This document shows positions 47,801-60,199 of a stretch of 64,000 bases of DNA, in pieces; positions within the stretch are counted from its first letter, which is position 1, and each line of letters begins with the position of its first letter. The DNA is taken from the NCBI RefSeq assembly GCF_041146795.1, contig NC_135172.1, positions 35,759,623-35,823,622 of the forward strand, in the 5' to 3' direction. The translations under genes were made by a program, and so were the position numbers. The stretch is from Maylandia zebra. Lineage: Eukaryota > Chordata > Actinopteri > Cichliformes > Cichlidae. The notes beneath the pieces are model-generated. The model was not told the DNA's origin. It did no database searches and worked only from the letters and a program-made list of their open reading frames with translations.

Positions 47801-50800
47801 AATGTTACAGCATCAATTTCCTTTTATCATTGATTGTATTTATCTATCAGATGCCTCAATAAGAGAGGAAGATGATGACGAACTGTCTTTTGGAAAATTA
47901 AGTTTAGCATACCTGCTGCTCTCACTTTACACAACTTTCATGACCCCTTTGGGTGTGGCAGGGTGAGTCACTGAAAACATGCTTAATAATCTACACAGTG
48001 AGCAGTTCTGTGTGTGATACAAAAGTGATACCTTTGGATATCGCTAGATGGTGCACTTCTACTGAGAATCTCACCTGTATGCAGGGTGTGGCCCTGTGAG
48101 AGTACATTAGCCCAACAAGACCTTATCTGACCTTCTCCTTGTGTCTCTGTGTCTAATCTTTTTATGTTCTATTAGTTTCTTTATATATTAGATGTTTTTA
48201 GAATAGACAACAGACCAAGCATGTAAGCAGATGGAAGTTAAATTGTACTTTTCTTTCCTTCATTTTCTGCAGAGGGTAGCTTTAGGTGCACTAAATTAGC
48301 TGCACCTACCAAACGCTGAGGTAATTAAGTAGAATCCAGAAAGTGCTTGTAGTACTTTGAGAAGAGAAGAAGCTCCCCTTTAAAACATTGAACAGTGGCT
48401 TCACTGCTGGAATGAACCATGGTGGGTCAACACACTTCAGTTTGCTCAAACTACTGTTGATGAATGGACATGAGTGAGTCTATGCACAGCTGATGATTTA
48501 CTGCATGATGAGAGAGGGAATATAAACCGAGCACACAAAATCCACCATATAGATATACACACAGGTTGGTACACTCACACTTTGAATTTTCAGTCAATAA
48601 ATTAGCCCAGGACCTTTGTCAGAAATATTGCTGATGGTGTGGTACAGACCTGATAGTTAAAGTGTATCTGATAATGTCTGTGGAAGGGTGTGGTACATTT
48701 AGAGACTTTAAGGACTGTGTTGCTCCATACAGACTGTGATTCATACTTTCTCTGCAATGAGCTCCACTCCCTACTGTTTGTGCATTGTATATCTGTAACC
48801 AAGACGGAGTTGCATTCATAGCTAGACATTGAGGATGTTTTATTTATTTATTTATTTGTTCATATAACTTGGGAGCTCCCTAATAGATGATAGATCCAGA
48901 CAAACATGCAATGACACTGTTCTCATTAATTACTGAGTTAATATTGACACACTCTGGTGCAGTAAGGCTGCACAGTATATCCTGCACAAATACCTTGAAT
49001 TATTAAATTTGTATTCCCTGAAAACAACTGCACACCAGATGCTGAAACTAATAAGAATTACTTAATTACAGCTTTACTTTTGTTTTCAACCATGTCTTTT
49101 GTCCCATTGCTTTAGTTGTATTGCCAGCATCAGCATGGTAACATGACAATAATGAGCCTATCACAGACACTGTTTATTGTATTTTTCTGTGTTTACTGAG
49201 CAACCTCGACCTGAACAATGTTCCATTGATTAAGTGCCAAAAATCGCACTTCCTATCGTGGCCACTTGAGGTTAATTTAGAATGCCAACATGTGCTGAAA
49301 TGCTCGAATTATGGCTTTCTGTCTGGCCAGTGCACTAATATCCTGTTGGCAAGCGAAACTGGAGTATTTGCATTCATGCAGGTCCAAATAGTACTTTTAA
49401 TAGATGCACCGATACAGATTTCCGCATTTTGCCAACAAAGTTAGCTGAATCATCTAACACTTTCCTCTCTTCTGTTAAACTAAACTGCATCTTTACACAC
49501 CAACGGGTGACATAACTGTGATCTATTAACCTTCCATGCATATCTTTACCTGTTAGTGTAGATGCTAGTTATCACAAATCACAAGGTGCAGCTGAATTTG
49601 ATTAGTTTTGCTCTTAAATCAAAATACTGGACAAGTGAACATTTTGTTAAAACAGTGCTAAATGATTTCAGCAGTTCACATGACCTGGCCAGTTTGAAGA
49701 AGTCCCCGTGTCTGACACATGCATGTGTAAGTCCATCACTTGAGAGAATACAAGAGGATACACCATAATTCTGTTGTTAACGTTGCAGTTTGTCTACAGC
49801 GTGTTGTAAAAACCAACTCCGATGAATAAAATGCTTTGCAGGTATCAAATACAAGAGATGTGTTAAAAAACGAGTGTGATGAGATACATTTGATCTGGTG
49901 TAATCTACAAATAAAAAGGCAATAATTAAACTTTATTTGGTTCATGTGTGCAATAGATTTCAAGAGGCAATAAAAAAGAATAAAATGGCACTGATATGAT
50001 ATAATGTGCCAATTATTAATAAAGAAAGTAGCCTGGTTGTGAAAGACATGGGAACACCAGCCAACTGTCATTCTCATTGTACAACGAAACTGACGGCAAG
50101 GACACTTTGCTCGGTTATGTTCAGATAAAGGAATCCAAACCATCCAGAACACTGCAGAATACAATAGATAAGGTTCAGGTATACACAGTGACGCATGCAC
50201 ACTGCCATCCTTGTAGTTGCTATGCTACAAACAGTCTTCCAAATAGTGGAGTATTTTGATGTTTTGAGTCTACGGTAACTTTGAGGAGAACAGTGGGCTT
50301 CCTCTCATGTTCTTAGGTTGTGACTCTTTTTGTTTTAACATTGAATAGAAACCATCTCATTAGTCCTTACAGCTGAGAAAAGGAAACTGAACACAATGAA
50401 TGGAGCACTTTATTGTTCCCCCTGTTACTGTTAGCTGCAAGTTTGCTTCACTATGCAGTCATTATTTGTGGTTTATTTTAGATGTAAGGACTTAAAACAT
50501 GGGTAATGAATTTTAGTCTAAGAGCCACATACAGCTCAAATTGAGTTAATCTTGATCGGACTATTATTTTAAAAATAAGCATTTAAAAAAAAGTGCAATT
50601 TCATATCAGTCAGTCTACATTATTAAAACGAAATGCAACTGTGGGACCTCAATGAAAGACTGTAACATAGCCAGAAAACAGATTTTCATTCAGACGAATA
50701 AAATGAAGTTCAAGACTGCAGGTAGTAGAGTGCATTGTTGTTTCATGAACTTTTATCATGATATACACAGAAGAAAGAAAAGCAATACTGTGATAAAAAA

Positions 50801-53390
50801 ATAGTCACAAAAGCTGTCAAGCAAGTCATGAAACAGAGTGTTATCTGAACAGGCTGCAGGTTGTAAACACTCTTTATCAGATGATCTTATCTTCATGTTG
50901 ACTTCTTGGCAAGTAAGCAGTAAGCCAATTTGCCTGAGGGTTTTGAAGTAGGTGGAGGTGGAGTAATATTTTTACTGGATGAGATAGTAAATTACTCAGT
51001 ATGAATAAAAGCATCATAAAGGACACGGTCAGACACCTTAGGATTGCCACAAAGGTAGAAGGGGCGGCTAACAGGATTTAAATGATTTAGCTTTAACTAT
51101 TAGGCCACTGATGGAGGACTCTGGAGGATGTTTTAGTAAACATTGAGCATAGACTTTGTTCTCAATCATCATCAGCTTGATAACAAAAAGCTCATCAATT
51201 TGAGTTTGAAGCTCAGGTCTGAAGACATTGTCGTCACATGCATCACATCACCGTAGTGAATACATTGTAACTGAAGGTTGCATTGATATTTAAATAAAAA
51301 TGGACATTAAGAAGAAAGGTGTCTGTGTGAGTCGCCTGTCATGGAGATTATAACCTGCTGTGAATACATGAGTCATAATTTGGTTTTAGTGAAAACACCC
51401 AGCTTGATTGACCAACCCAAGTCAGACATGAGGTCAACCACTCTGTTTTAACACGTTTCTAAAGTGTACTCATCTGTTTTGGTAATGAATCTGCCCGTAC
51501 CTGCATATTTCTCAGCACCTGTGCCAGGTTTGATTCATGCTTTATCGGTTACAATGCCAGGAAGTCTCAGTTTAAAAATTTTTTTTCCAAGTGTTGTTTA
51601 GACAGCATGTTGTGTATAAGATCAGAGCTCATGAGAAACCTAGCACCAACTCCCCCAGGGTTTGGTGCATTTTTTCCCCTTTGAGCTTCCAGTGGGAGTT
51701 TTTTACATACTCACTGTGAGGATATTAGTTTAGAGGAATTATCTTTCATTCACTGTTTTCATAATATGAGTGCTGGCACGCCCGCTGAGACGCTACATAT
51801 TAAAGGTGATTAAGGGTTATACAAATAGACTAGACATGTCTTTATCTCCACTCAAGTCAAGGGAAAACTGTAACTCACAGACACTTAAAGACCGTAAAAG
51901 GCTATAATAAACACCTAGTCTTTAACACTTAACAAAAACAAACTTATTTCAGCTATACAAAGGCTTATTTTTCTTAAATGGTGTTTTGGAAAAACAAAGT
52001 AGAACTGATAAGGAGATGAACTGATCTGCAGGATTAAATCTTAGCTGTTTTTAAAAGAATATGAAATACTGATTGCTTCATCAACCTGATGACGCAGAAG
52101 CATTCTGTTACTCATAAATACACATTGTTTCGTTGTTGTAATGACCCTCAGGGCTTTATTCAGACCTTCACAAGACAGTGACAGAGAGAACACTAACTTT
52201 AGTGTAACCACACCTTTGAATGTTAAGTTTGTCTAAATGTCTGTGCCTGACCCCACCCTTTGCATACAGGCTCTTAAAAAATAATCTATTTCCTTTAAAA
52301 GGACAAAAAAAACATCATACATGAGGAATGCTTTAACCTAAGTGCAAAAATGATTTGGAGATGGGGGCAAAGCGGACATTTTAAAATGTATGTTTTTGTT
52401 GTTTATCCTTTTGGGATACACACAGACATGCACAGTTGGGATCTTGGGCGTGCCGACCAGGCCTTTAACACAGACGTGAAGTATACACATTAAGATGCTG
52501 TCAAACTGATGGAAACAAGTGCATATTTGGAAGGTGCTTTATGCTTTAGGTTTTGCAGGGCACTTATACTTTCTAAAAAGACCATTGCGGTTTCTTACAC
52601 ATGTGCACTTTAAATATAAATATGCACTCTAAGCAGAAAGCTACTGCTAGCTGCTTGACTTTGACCATGCAAAGTTACTGCTGGTTGCCTAGCAGCTTTC
52701 CTGCACTCTGGCCCACAATTATATCTTTATAAATGTCATAAGTAGAATTTATAGTAAGATGCACGTTTCACTCCAATGCGCCTAATAAATTGTGCAATAC
52801 TGATTCATTTCAAGATTTTAAGTAAGAGGGACTGATAGCTCTGTGGCTAGTTCTGGTCATGTGACCCGTGTCTTGCAGGCATTAACAACCCATCGAGATT
52901 TTTTTGCATCATATTTTGGGCATAGGCATGAAAGTGGCATTGCCGCGCTCGTCAAATAACATGACAAAAGTAAAAAAAGTAAATTAAAGCAAAGGTGAGT
53001 TCTAGTTTGAAGGTTAAAATGAGTATTAAGAGCTTCTAACGGTACAGATGTAGTCTAGACAAAAATCTGTATCTGTAATTTTTTAAGTAGCTTGTGTAAC
53101 CCAGCTAAATATAGAGTGGCCAGATTCTGCCCCTTAAACAAAGTACAAAAGAAGCATGATTTACTTTTCCCTCTGACTGTAAACTGATCCCCCTGTGCCT
53201 CTTTCGTCTCCCCCAGCTGACACCAGATGCTAGAGCACAGAAACTGGCCAGAGCCCAACACTGAGATAATGACAACGCACACATGTGTGCACACTGAACC
53301 ACCCACACATTCATGTGCTAACACATAAGTTGCTTGCACAATTTGTTGGGGCTCTGTGTCATCGCTCAAGAACTGTGACACAGTCCAAAA
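44860..53390. other. Long gene-poor spacer between K3 and K4
   Basis: About 8.5 kb with no exon chain, RNA gene or recognised transposase. Short open frames lack family motifs. A TTTA repeat occurs near 48838-48858. It may hold keratin cluster enhancers but nothing in the sequence shows this by itself. Confidence 0.45.
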
Positions 53391-53407
53391 CCAACAAAAA
53401 GAGCGGA

Positions 53408-53476
53408 CACACACACGCAAACACACACGTACGCACGCACGCACGCACGCACACAAGCGCGTGCACACGCACACAG
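53408..53476 (+). repeat. CA/CG-rich simple repeat
   Basis: Alternating ACAC and ACGC units, ending GCGCGTGCACACGCACACA. Confidence 0.85.
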
Positions 53477-53963
53477 GATACAAGACTGAGGGGGGATGTT
53501 GTGTGTGATAATAGTGAACAATGGGTGCTGATGTATTCTCTTGACTGAAAAGACAGAAAACAATGTTAGTTAGTGGGTCAAGGCTGGTTTAATGCATTCA
53601 GCACCCAGTAACACATTTATTTATTACATATTCTTTTTATCTAACTGAGAGCCATCACAGTGACAAATTAACATGTTACTGAAAAACATTGGTCATAAAT
53701 TAAATTAAATAGTCCACAATCATTTATTATTCTTTTTTGCCTTTAGAAAATAGCTGTTTAAAAACTTTACCTGTTCGGTATAGACAAATGCATGGCGTTA
53801 CAGCAAAGTCTTTTGCAAACAGAAGATTAATCAAATTGTTCATCTGTAAAAAGCACTGTAAGGTTAAAGGCTGTGAGATTAAATGCTTCATTTGGACTAA
53901 CTCTACTACAGCTTGATTTTATCATCAGTGGATTTTAAAGTGAAAGAGACTCATGGAAACTTT

Positions 53964-54033
53964 TGTTTTTGCAAAGTGCTCATATGAATGTTGACCTATG
54001 GTGGAACATTCATATGAGCACTTTGCAAAAACA
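53964..54033. repeat. Perfect 29-bp inverted repeat
   Basis: Arms 53964-53992 and 54005-54033 are exact complements around the spacer GACCTATGGTGG. It lies about 150 bp left of the CA/CG tract of the K4 promoter region. Confidence 0.92.
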
Positions 54034-54184
54034 TCAAATCTGGAGCCTTTCCATTTACAGTGAGATACCAAATGGGTGGTGTGATCATGACTATACCGGC
54101 AGGTATTTATAAAAGCATACACAAAATGTATTAATACAAAAACGAACAAAGATATGCACACATACATACGGTACTAACAGTCCT

Positions 54185-54226
54185 CACACACACACACACG
54201 CACGCACGCACGCACGCGCGCGCGCG

Positions 54227-54300
<74 letters not shown>
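54185..54300 (+). repeat. Compound (CA)n-(CG)n tract upstream of keratin K4
   Basis: About 115 bp of alternating purine-pyrimidine DNA: CA units, then GCAC units, a pure CG block (about 54216-54227), then a long CA run. It ends 150 bp before the K4 TATA-like box. Such tracts favour Z-DNA and are length-polymorphic. Confidence 0.95.
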
Positions 54301-54301
<1 letters not shown>

Positions 54302-54450
54302 TCCATAAGAGTTCCCTCACAGGGGTGTGCAGAAACCAAACCCTGGTCCTTAACAGAAAACAAATGTCGCTTTAAAGCTGTAACAGAAAACTCCCTGCCC
54401 AGTTCTCCACCTTGCCCCTCCCATTCAGGCCCGCCCCACACCAGCAGCAC

Positions 54451-54456
54451 TATATC
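54451..54456 (+). promoter_or_regulatory. TATA-like box of keratin K4
   Basis: TATATC 110 bp before the K4 ATG. A GC-rich CCCGCCCC motif lies just upstream (about 54430-54437), a possible Sp/KLF site. Confidence 0.5.
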
Positions 54457-54560
54457 AACAGCCTGCCTCTCTCTATCAAACCCCAGAGTCCTGCCGCAGT
54501 CTACAGCTGTGTAACGGTTCTTTCTTTTTAGCGTCCTCTCTTGACCAGCAGACAGCCATC

Positions 54561-57154
54561 ATGTCTATCATCAGACAAACCCGCACTTTCACATCAAGTG
54601 CTGCTCCCCAGAAGGCCCATAGTGTGTCTGGGTTCAGCCTCAGATCAACACCTCGCATCTCTGCTTCCAGTGCACGTTTTGTGTCCTCATCAGGAGGCAT
54701 GGGGATGGGTGGCGGCATGGGGATGGGTGGCGGCCTGGGCATGGGTGGCGGTGGCTTTGACCTGTCAGGCGCCCTGGACCAGGGAACAGTGCGCCTGAAC
54801 GAGAAGGCCACCATGCAGAACCTGAATGATCGTCTGGCCTCCTACCTGGAGAAGGTCCGCTCTCTGGAGGCAGCCAATGCCAAGCTGGAGAAACAGATCA
54901 GAGAGTACTATGAGAAGAAGGGACCAGCAGCTGAGAAGGACTACAGCAAGTACTGGGACATCATCAACGGCCTGAGGGACAAGGTATGTGTGTACCAGCT
55001 TAACTGCTTAAATACCAGAAAATTCAAATATCTGTTGTGCTGTAAATGGTTAACAAGGAAGCATTTCAAAAATCAACATACATGATAGGCATAATGACAG
55101 ACTGCATAATCTATTGTGCTACTGAATACTTGGTGTTTTAGTGGACAGTTAACAAGTATGTATTAATTCCAAAATCTCAAATTAAGCAAGGAAAACTGAC
55201 ACATTTTGAGTGACACTGTGCGTGATCATTTAGTATAGCTGCAACACTTCAGACGGTGTTGCAGCACAGAGGAACTGCATGTTAACAGTTAACATAAGTA
55301 TGCAAAGCTAGCAACAGATCAAAATCAAAACCAGCCTAAGCTAACTAATGTATAGTGATGTAACCAAAACTAACTCACAATGTTGTTCTTCTCTTAAGAT
55401 CCATGCCGCCACAATGGAAAATGCCAACATCCTGCTCCAGATTGATAACTCCAAACTGGCTGCTGATGACTTCAAGACCAAGTAAGCAAGAACTGTTATA
55501 ATTTTGTGGACTGACTGTCCTTGTAAGATTAAACACAATGGCTTAAAGTGGCTGTTGTCTCATATCAATGTTCTCTACTTTAAAAAAATGATTAGATTCG
55601 AGCATGAGCTGATGATGCGCCAGTCAGTTGAGGCTGACATTGCCAACCTCCGCCGCCTGCTCGACCAGACCACCCTGACAAAGGCTGACCTGGAGATGCA
55701 GATCGAAGGCCTGCAAGATGAGCTGGCCTACCTGAAGAAAAATCATGCAGAGGTGATTTATAGATATCTTGAATTTACAAGCCATCAGTTATATACAAAC
55801 TGCTAGATGAATCATCTATTCTGTAGAGCTGAATAAACTGAAACAATCAAACAGATCTAAATCCCTCTTTTTTCTCTGTTTGTTCAGGAGCTGGCAGCAC
55901 TGCGTTCTCAGCTTACAGGCAATGTCAACGTAGAGGTAGATGCCGCACCTCAGCAAGACCTGAACAAAGTTCTGGAGGAGATCCGTGCACAGTATGAAGC
56001 AATTACCAATAAACATCGTCGCGATCAGGAAGCCTGGTTTAATGACAAGGTAAAAAGATTTTCACATAAACAAAGTCATTATATCCCACACATTGCAAAT
56101 GACTAGGTTTAGGCCTGCAGCAGTCTATCCTGTAATTAAACACAATCTCTGAAGCCAAGATGAGTAACTACTATCATCTAATTTTGTCTTTATTTCCTGC
56201 TTTAGTCGGCAACCCTGACAAAAGAGATAACCATCCACACAGAGACAATCCAGACGTCCAAGACAGAGATCAGTGACCTACGGCGCACACTGCAGGGCTT
56301 GGAGATTGAGCTGCAGTCTCAGCTTAGTATGGTAAGAAAAACATGAAACCCCATCTATTCACATCTCACTGATATTGCCTTATATGATCAAAATCCCCAC
56401 ATTGCTGTCTTGTCTAAAAGAAATGAAGAAAGGGACAATGACAGAGGGTGTGGAGCAGAGGGGAGGGCAGGAAAGGAAGGGTTTTTTTGCAAGAATGAAG
56501 AAGGAGAGAGAGCGAGTGAGCGAGATAAGAATGATTGGAGCAGTGAAGGAAGGAGGGAGGGCCTCATGGTCAGGAAAACATTTCACAGACATCTGTCCAG
56601 ATTCTGGGAGACATAAAAGAGTTTAAAGAAAGCTGAAGGAATGCTGAACTGGATGGCTCAGAAGCTGTACTCCCACAGATTATCTGTGCTCAGCTGGAGT
56701 TAGTCACTGAACACTCCCTGCAACAAACACACTCAGGGAGAAAAAGACACATGCACTTAAATGCATTTGCCTTTTATACTTTCATAAAGAGAGATAAAAC
56801 AGTATAGAAAAACATATATACCTAAGAACAAATATACCTAAAACACTGAATTGTTTGCACGTACAGATAACATGATTTAGGCATCACTACTTGTGTGCCC
56901 TAATTCTGCTTTTCCTCCCACTTTAACAGAAAGGGGCTTTGGAGAACACGTTAGCAGAGACAGAGGCTCGATACAGCGCCATGCTCGCCGGCTTCCAGAA
57001 CCAAATCAACATGCTTGAAGCAGAGCTAGCCAACGTTCGTGCCAGCATTGAGCAACAGGGCCAGGACTACAAGATGCTTCTGGATATCAAGTCAAGGCTG
57101 GAGCAGGAAATTGCAACCTACAGGAGCCTGTTGGAATCAGAAGAGTCCAGATAG
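54561..57154 (+). CDS. Tailless type I keratin K4, six coding exons
   Basis: Acidic keratin, 391 residues. Exons: 54561-54983, 55399-55481, 55596-55752, 55888-56049, 56206-56331, 56930-57154 (stop TAG). Head (1-80) is Ser-rich, then has a Met/Gly repeat GMGMGGG (three 18-bp units). The rod starts [20 protein letters not shown] at residue 81 and ends [18 protein letters not shown], the variant of the termination motif seen in the mammalian K15/K17/K19 group. Only about four residues (ESEESR region) follow the rod, so it lacks a tail, as K19 nearly does. Exon sizes 83/157/162/126 confirm the model. The exon continues to a donor at 57169 and non-coding exons follow (57235-57248 and from 57348). 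Orthology to K19 is not claimed; tail loss can be independent. Confidence 0.93.
54696..54749 (+). repeat. Three 18-bp coding repeats in the K4 head
   Basis: Three in-frame units encoding [12 protein letters not shown] and GLGMGG. The first two are identical at the DNA level, so unit number may vary. Confidence 0.9.
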
Positions 57155-57466
57155 ACACAGGTGAATGTGCTTTTGAGACTCCTTACGTGAAAATGCACTC
57201 ATTTCTTGCACCGTACTTCTTTTCTCACTGTTAGACCAATTAGTACAGGTAAGTAATGTCTTATTTAACAAATACCACGAAGACTTGATGGGTTCCTGTA
57301 ATAAAAGCTAGAAGCACAGCATAAATTTTTTTTTCTTCTTTTAACAGGGGGCTGAAGTACCACAGTCACAACCACCACTGTGTGCACTTCCAGCTAGGAG
57401 CTCCAGCTGGCAGGACAAGCTGTTCTTAGACACACGCACACTCACACACACACACATACTCCCACA

Positions 57467-57472
57467 AATAAA
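57467..57472 (+). terminator. First polyadenylation signal of keratin K4
   Basis: AATAAA in the final non-coding exon; a second one follows at 57610. Confidence 0.55.
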
Positions 57473-57609
57473 AGATTTTAAATGAGAGGAAACTGTACTG
57501 AAAAATGTTGGAAAAAAAAACTGTTTAAGAGTTCACGATCCAAGTTTGCAAATCAGAAGACGAAATTCCTGATGTACTGTGTGTGTTTGTGTGTGTGGTG
57601 TCTCTGAAA

Positions 57610-57615
57610 AATAAA
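57610..57615 (+). terminator. Second polyadenylation signal of keratin K4
   Basis: AATAAA followed by a GT-rich segment (GTTGTGTTGTTTTTG), the better context of the two. Confidence 0.65.
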
Positions 57616-59087
57616 TCTGCCAGTGAATATAAGAGTTGTGTTGTTTTTGTCACTTTACTGATCTTTCAGAACATACTCAGGGTATACATTTTTCCCCCTC
57701 CATAACATTGCTCTGTTTATGCAGTTGCAATGGCAACCGATAACTTCTGGGAGGTGGGATATGGGCTTGTGGAAATCTGTGTTACGTAACAGCACTGCTT
57801 TCAGGAAAGGGTGAACAATGGTTAACAGCTCAGTGTGGAAAGCACTGGGACTTAGAGGAGAAGCCGGGCAGAAATCTATGGCAAACTTGATGTTAGAAAA
57901 ATTCAAACATGACAAGAAACTCAAATGAAGCAAATGATCCCAAGTCTTACTCAGAGAAAGACACACCCAGATGGTTGACTAATCCTTGCCCCATGTGGGT
58001 TTTCAAAAGTTTTTATATGAAGTCTGTGTAACTACTGTCACCTGGAAACAAGAACACACACCGGCCAGGACAGAAACACAGAGTGGAAATACAAACAGCC
58101 TTTAACTGAACAAAGAGAGTCATTGTGCAAACACTGTGCTATCAGTACTGAACTCTGCCCCCTTTTATGAAGTCTGAGGGAAGCCAAATGACCAGTGTGG
58201 GCTGTCATGATGAAAAACTGTTAAGGGTGGGGTTGCTGCTAGCTTATTGTATGTTTCGTGTGAAAGAAAGAAAGAGAGACAAGATTTCTGCCTATTTGTG
58301 TGTGTGTGTTAAGTCACAGCCTCTCAAATTAGAGCGAATTCTCAAGTGATGGTGTAATGCTTGTTGGCAAGAAGAGAAGTGGATTAAATTGCAACTTCTA
58401 CCCCTCTCTAAGGAGATTCTCTCACCCATATTTGGACCCATTTTTGTTGCACATCAGAGTCTGTCCACACTGGTATAAAGATAAAAATTCACAGCAGAGG
58501 TCATAAAAACACGTTGAACCAACTCCAGACTATTTTACTCAGATTATTGCTAACCCGCTGGACCCATCTTTAGAAAACTCTGGAAAGCAACTGACTGACA
58601 ATTTGTAATGTATGTTTTTTTTTCAGTGATTAAAATGTGCTATGATGTTTTTCTTTTTTCATCAAGCAACTTTTATATTTGTAGTGCATTATCAAAAATC
58701 TGTGTCATAGGGTCCAGCAGCAGTTCTGAAGAGTCTCAGACTTAGACAATACCATTACATTACAAATGTTACCTTAGGGCAGGTCTGCCTTTGCATCTAT
58801 TACTGCTTAAAATGACTGCTTTCAAGCACATCAGCAGTAGCTGATGTGCTTGAAAACGTTTGTGAAGATTGAAATGCATTAAAAAGATTAATCTGGGTCT
58901 GAAATTTGAAGCCCCCACTTAAGTGCTTTGAACCTGCATTTTTTCTATTGACTGGAAAAAGGGGAACTCCTCTGGTTGCAAAATAAAGTCACTGGAGTTT
59001 GTGAAATAATGACCCTATTGCTCATTTGATCTTTAAACTCTGTAAAAACTTTCCTGAAGGATTTATGGTCTCTATTGATTCTTCACT
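57616..59087. other. Flank right of the keratin cluster, no gene recognised
   Basis: AT-rich spacer without recognised exons. It contains a short perfect hairpin at 58820-58855. Confidence 0.45.
58820..58855. repeat. Perfect 16-bp hairpin with a 4-base loop
   Basis: TTTCAAGCACATCAGC (58820-58835), loop AGTA, then the exact complement (58840-58855). No T-run or gene context makes it a terminator. Confidence 0.85.
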
Positions 59088-59396
59088 GCTTATCCAGTTC
59101 AAGACTGATGGAGCCTATCCCAGCAGTCCCAGAGGTGGAGTAGAGCACCAGTCTATCCCCAGTCCAGGGCAGGTAGACAATCATTTGCACTTACAGCCAA
59201 TTTAGAATCACAAATTAACCTAACAGACATGTTTTTGGACTATGGGAGAAAGGTCAAGTGTCCAGAACTAACCTATGCAGGCAGAGGGACAACATGCAGA
59301 TTAATAAAGACAAGCCCCAATTGGCTGGTGGATTCCAGCCCAGGATCCTTTTGCTGTGAGGCAACTGTTCTAACCATTGCACCACTGTGCTGTCGT
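59088..59396 (+). repeat. Diverged copy of the (ATCC)n-type repeat
   Basis: Carries TGCTTATCC, GGAGCCTATCCCAGC, TTTTTGGACTATGGGAG, ACAACATGCAGA and ACCACTGTGCTG in the order of the copy at 31715-32100. Confidence 0.7.
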
Positions 59397-60199
59397 TTCC
59401 GTATAAACTTTCCTGAAGAGTTTAGGATCTCAATCACTATCTAATGCAGCATGGTACACTTTTGTAAATTATGAAACTAGTAACAGTAAAACATGAGGCA
59501 CTGTATGCTTTAGCGTGTGGCTATACAAGTTGCTCAATGTCAGTTCAAGGCTACAAAATATCATGGTGGCTAGACCCATCCTTTATACTGCTCAAAAATC
59601 AGGTCTCAATGGGGGAAAAAAACACCATGCTGGATGTGTATACGGACATGGACTGGGTAAGAGGATGATTCACATCATTTGATGTACATGAAAATTATCA
59701 ATCTACAGAGGGCTGAATTCAAAGACACCAAGAAAATCAAAGTGAAAAAATGAAGCAGCGGGCTAGTCAATTTTGCCAGAATTTCATTGTAGCAACAATT
59801 GTACACAGTAGTTTGTATGGCCCCCATGTGCTTATATGCATGCCTGACAATGTCGGTGCTCCTATTGAGACGACGGATGTTGACCTTGGAAATCTCCTGC
59901 TTGCATACTCTCGCCACATGAGGTTGGGCCTTGTTGTGTCGATGGATCCAAGGATTTTATCCAGATCCCTAATGGCAGTCGGGGGGCTGTTGTCTAGCCC
60001 GTCGAGCTCTGATCCACTGACCCATCATCAAACCAGCTAACTATGATGTAAGCAGCTGAGCATTCTCCACAACTTCTCCTGACCTGTTAATGCATCATGT
60101 GCTCAGGGATGTACCTGCCAATTCTGGTAACAGACCAAACAATGGTCTCTAACTGCAGGTCATTTTGTATGGTTGTGGCAGTGCTTCTTAGTCTTGAAA

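Larger units (their letters stand above)
57155..57615 (+). other. Split 3'UTR of keratin K4
   Basis: After the stop, 15 nt remain before donor ACACAG|GTGAAT (57169). A 14-nt mini-exon 57235-57248 sits between CTGTTAG and GTAAGT, and a final exon starts at 57348 after TTTTAACAG. AATAAA occurs at 57467-57472 and 57610-57615. The exon layout mirrors the small and terminal tail exons of K1 and K3. Confidence 0.55.

Noticed and set aside
49736-50200. 154-codon minus-strand open frame in the K3-K4 spacer
   Set aside because: Composition looks random, no family motif, no splice partners and no promoter signals.
53055-53483. 142-codon Cys/Val-rich frame on the minus strand
   Set aside because: Its N-terminal part is translation of the CA/CG simple repeat.
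58820-58855. Hairpin as a transcription terminator
   Set aside because: Intrinsic terminators are not expected in a vertebrate genome, and there is no adjacent gene or T-run.
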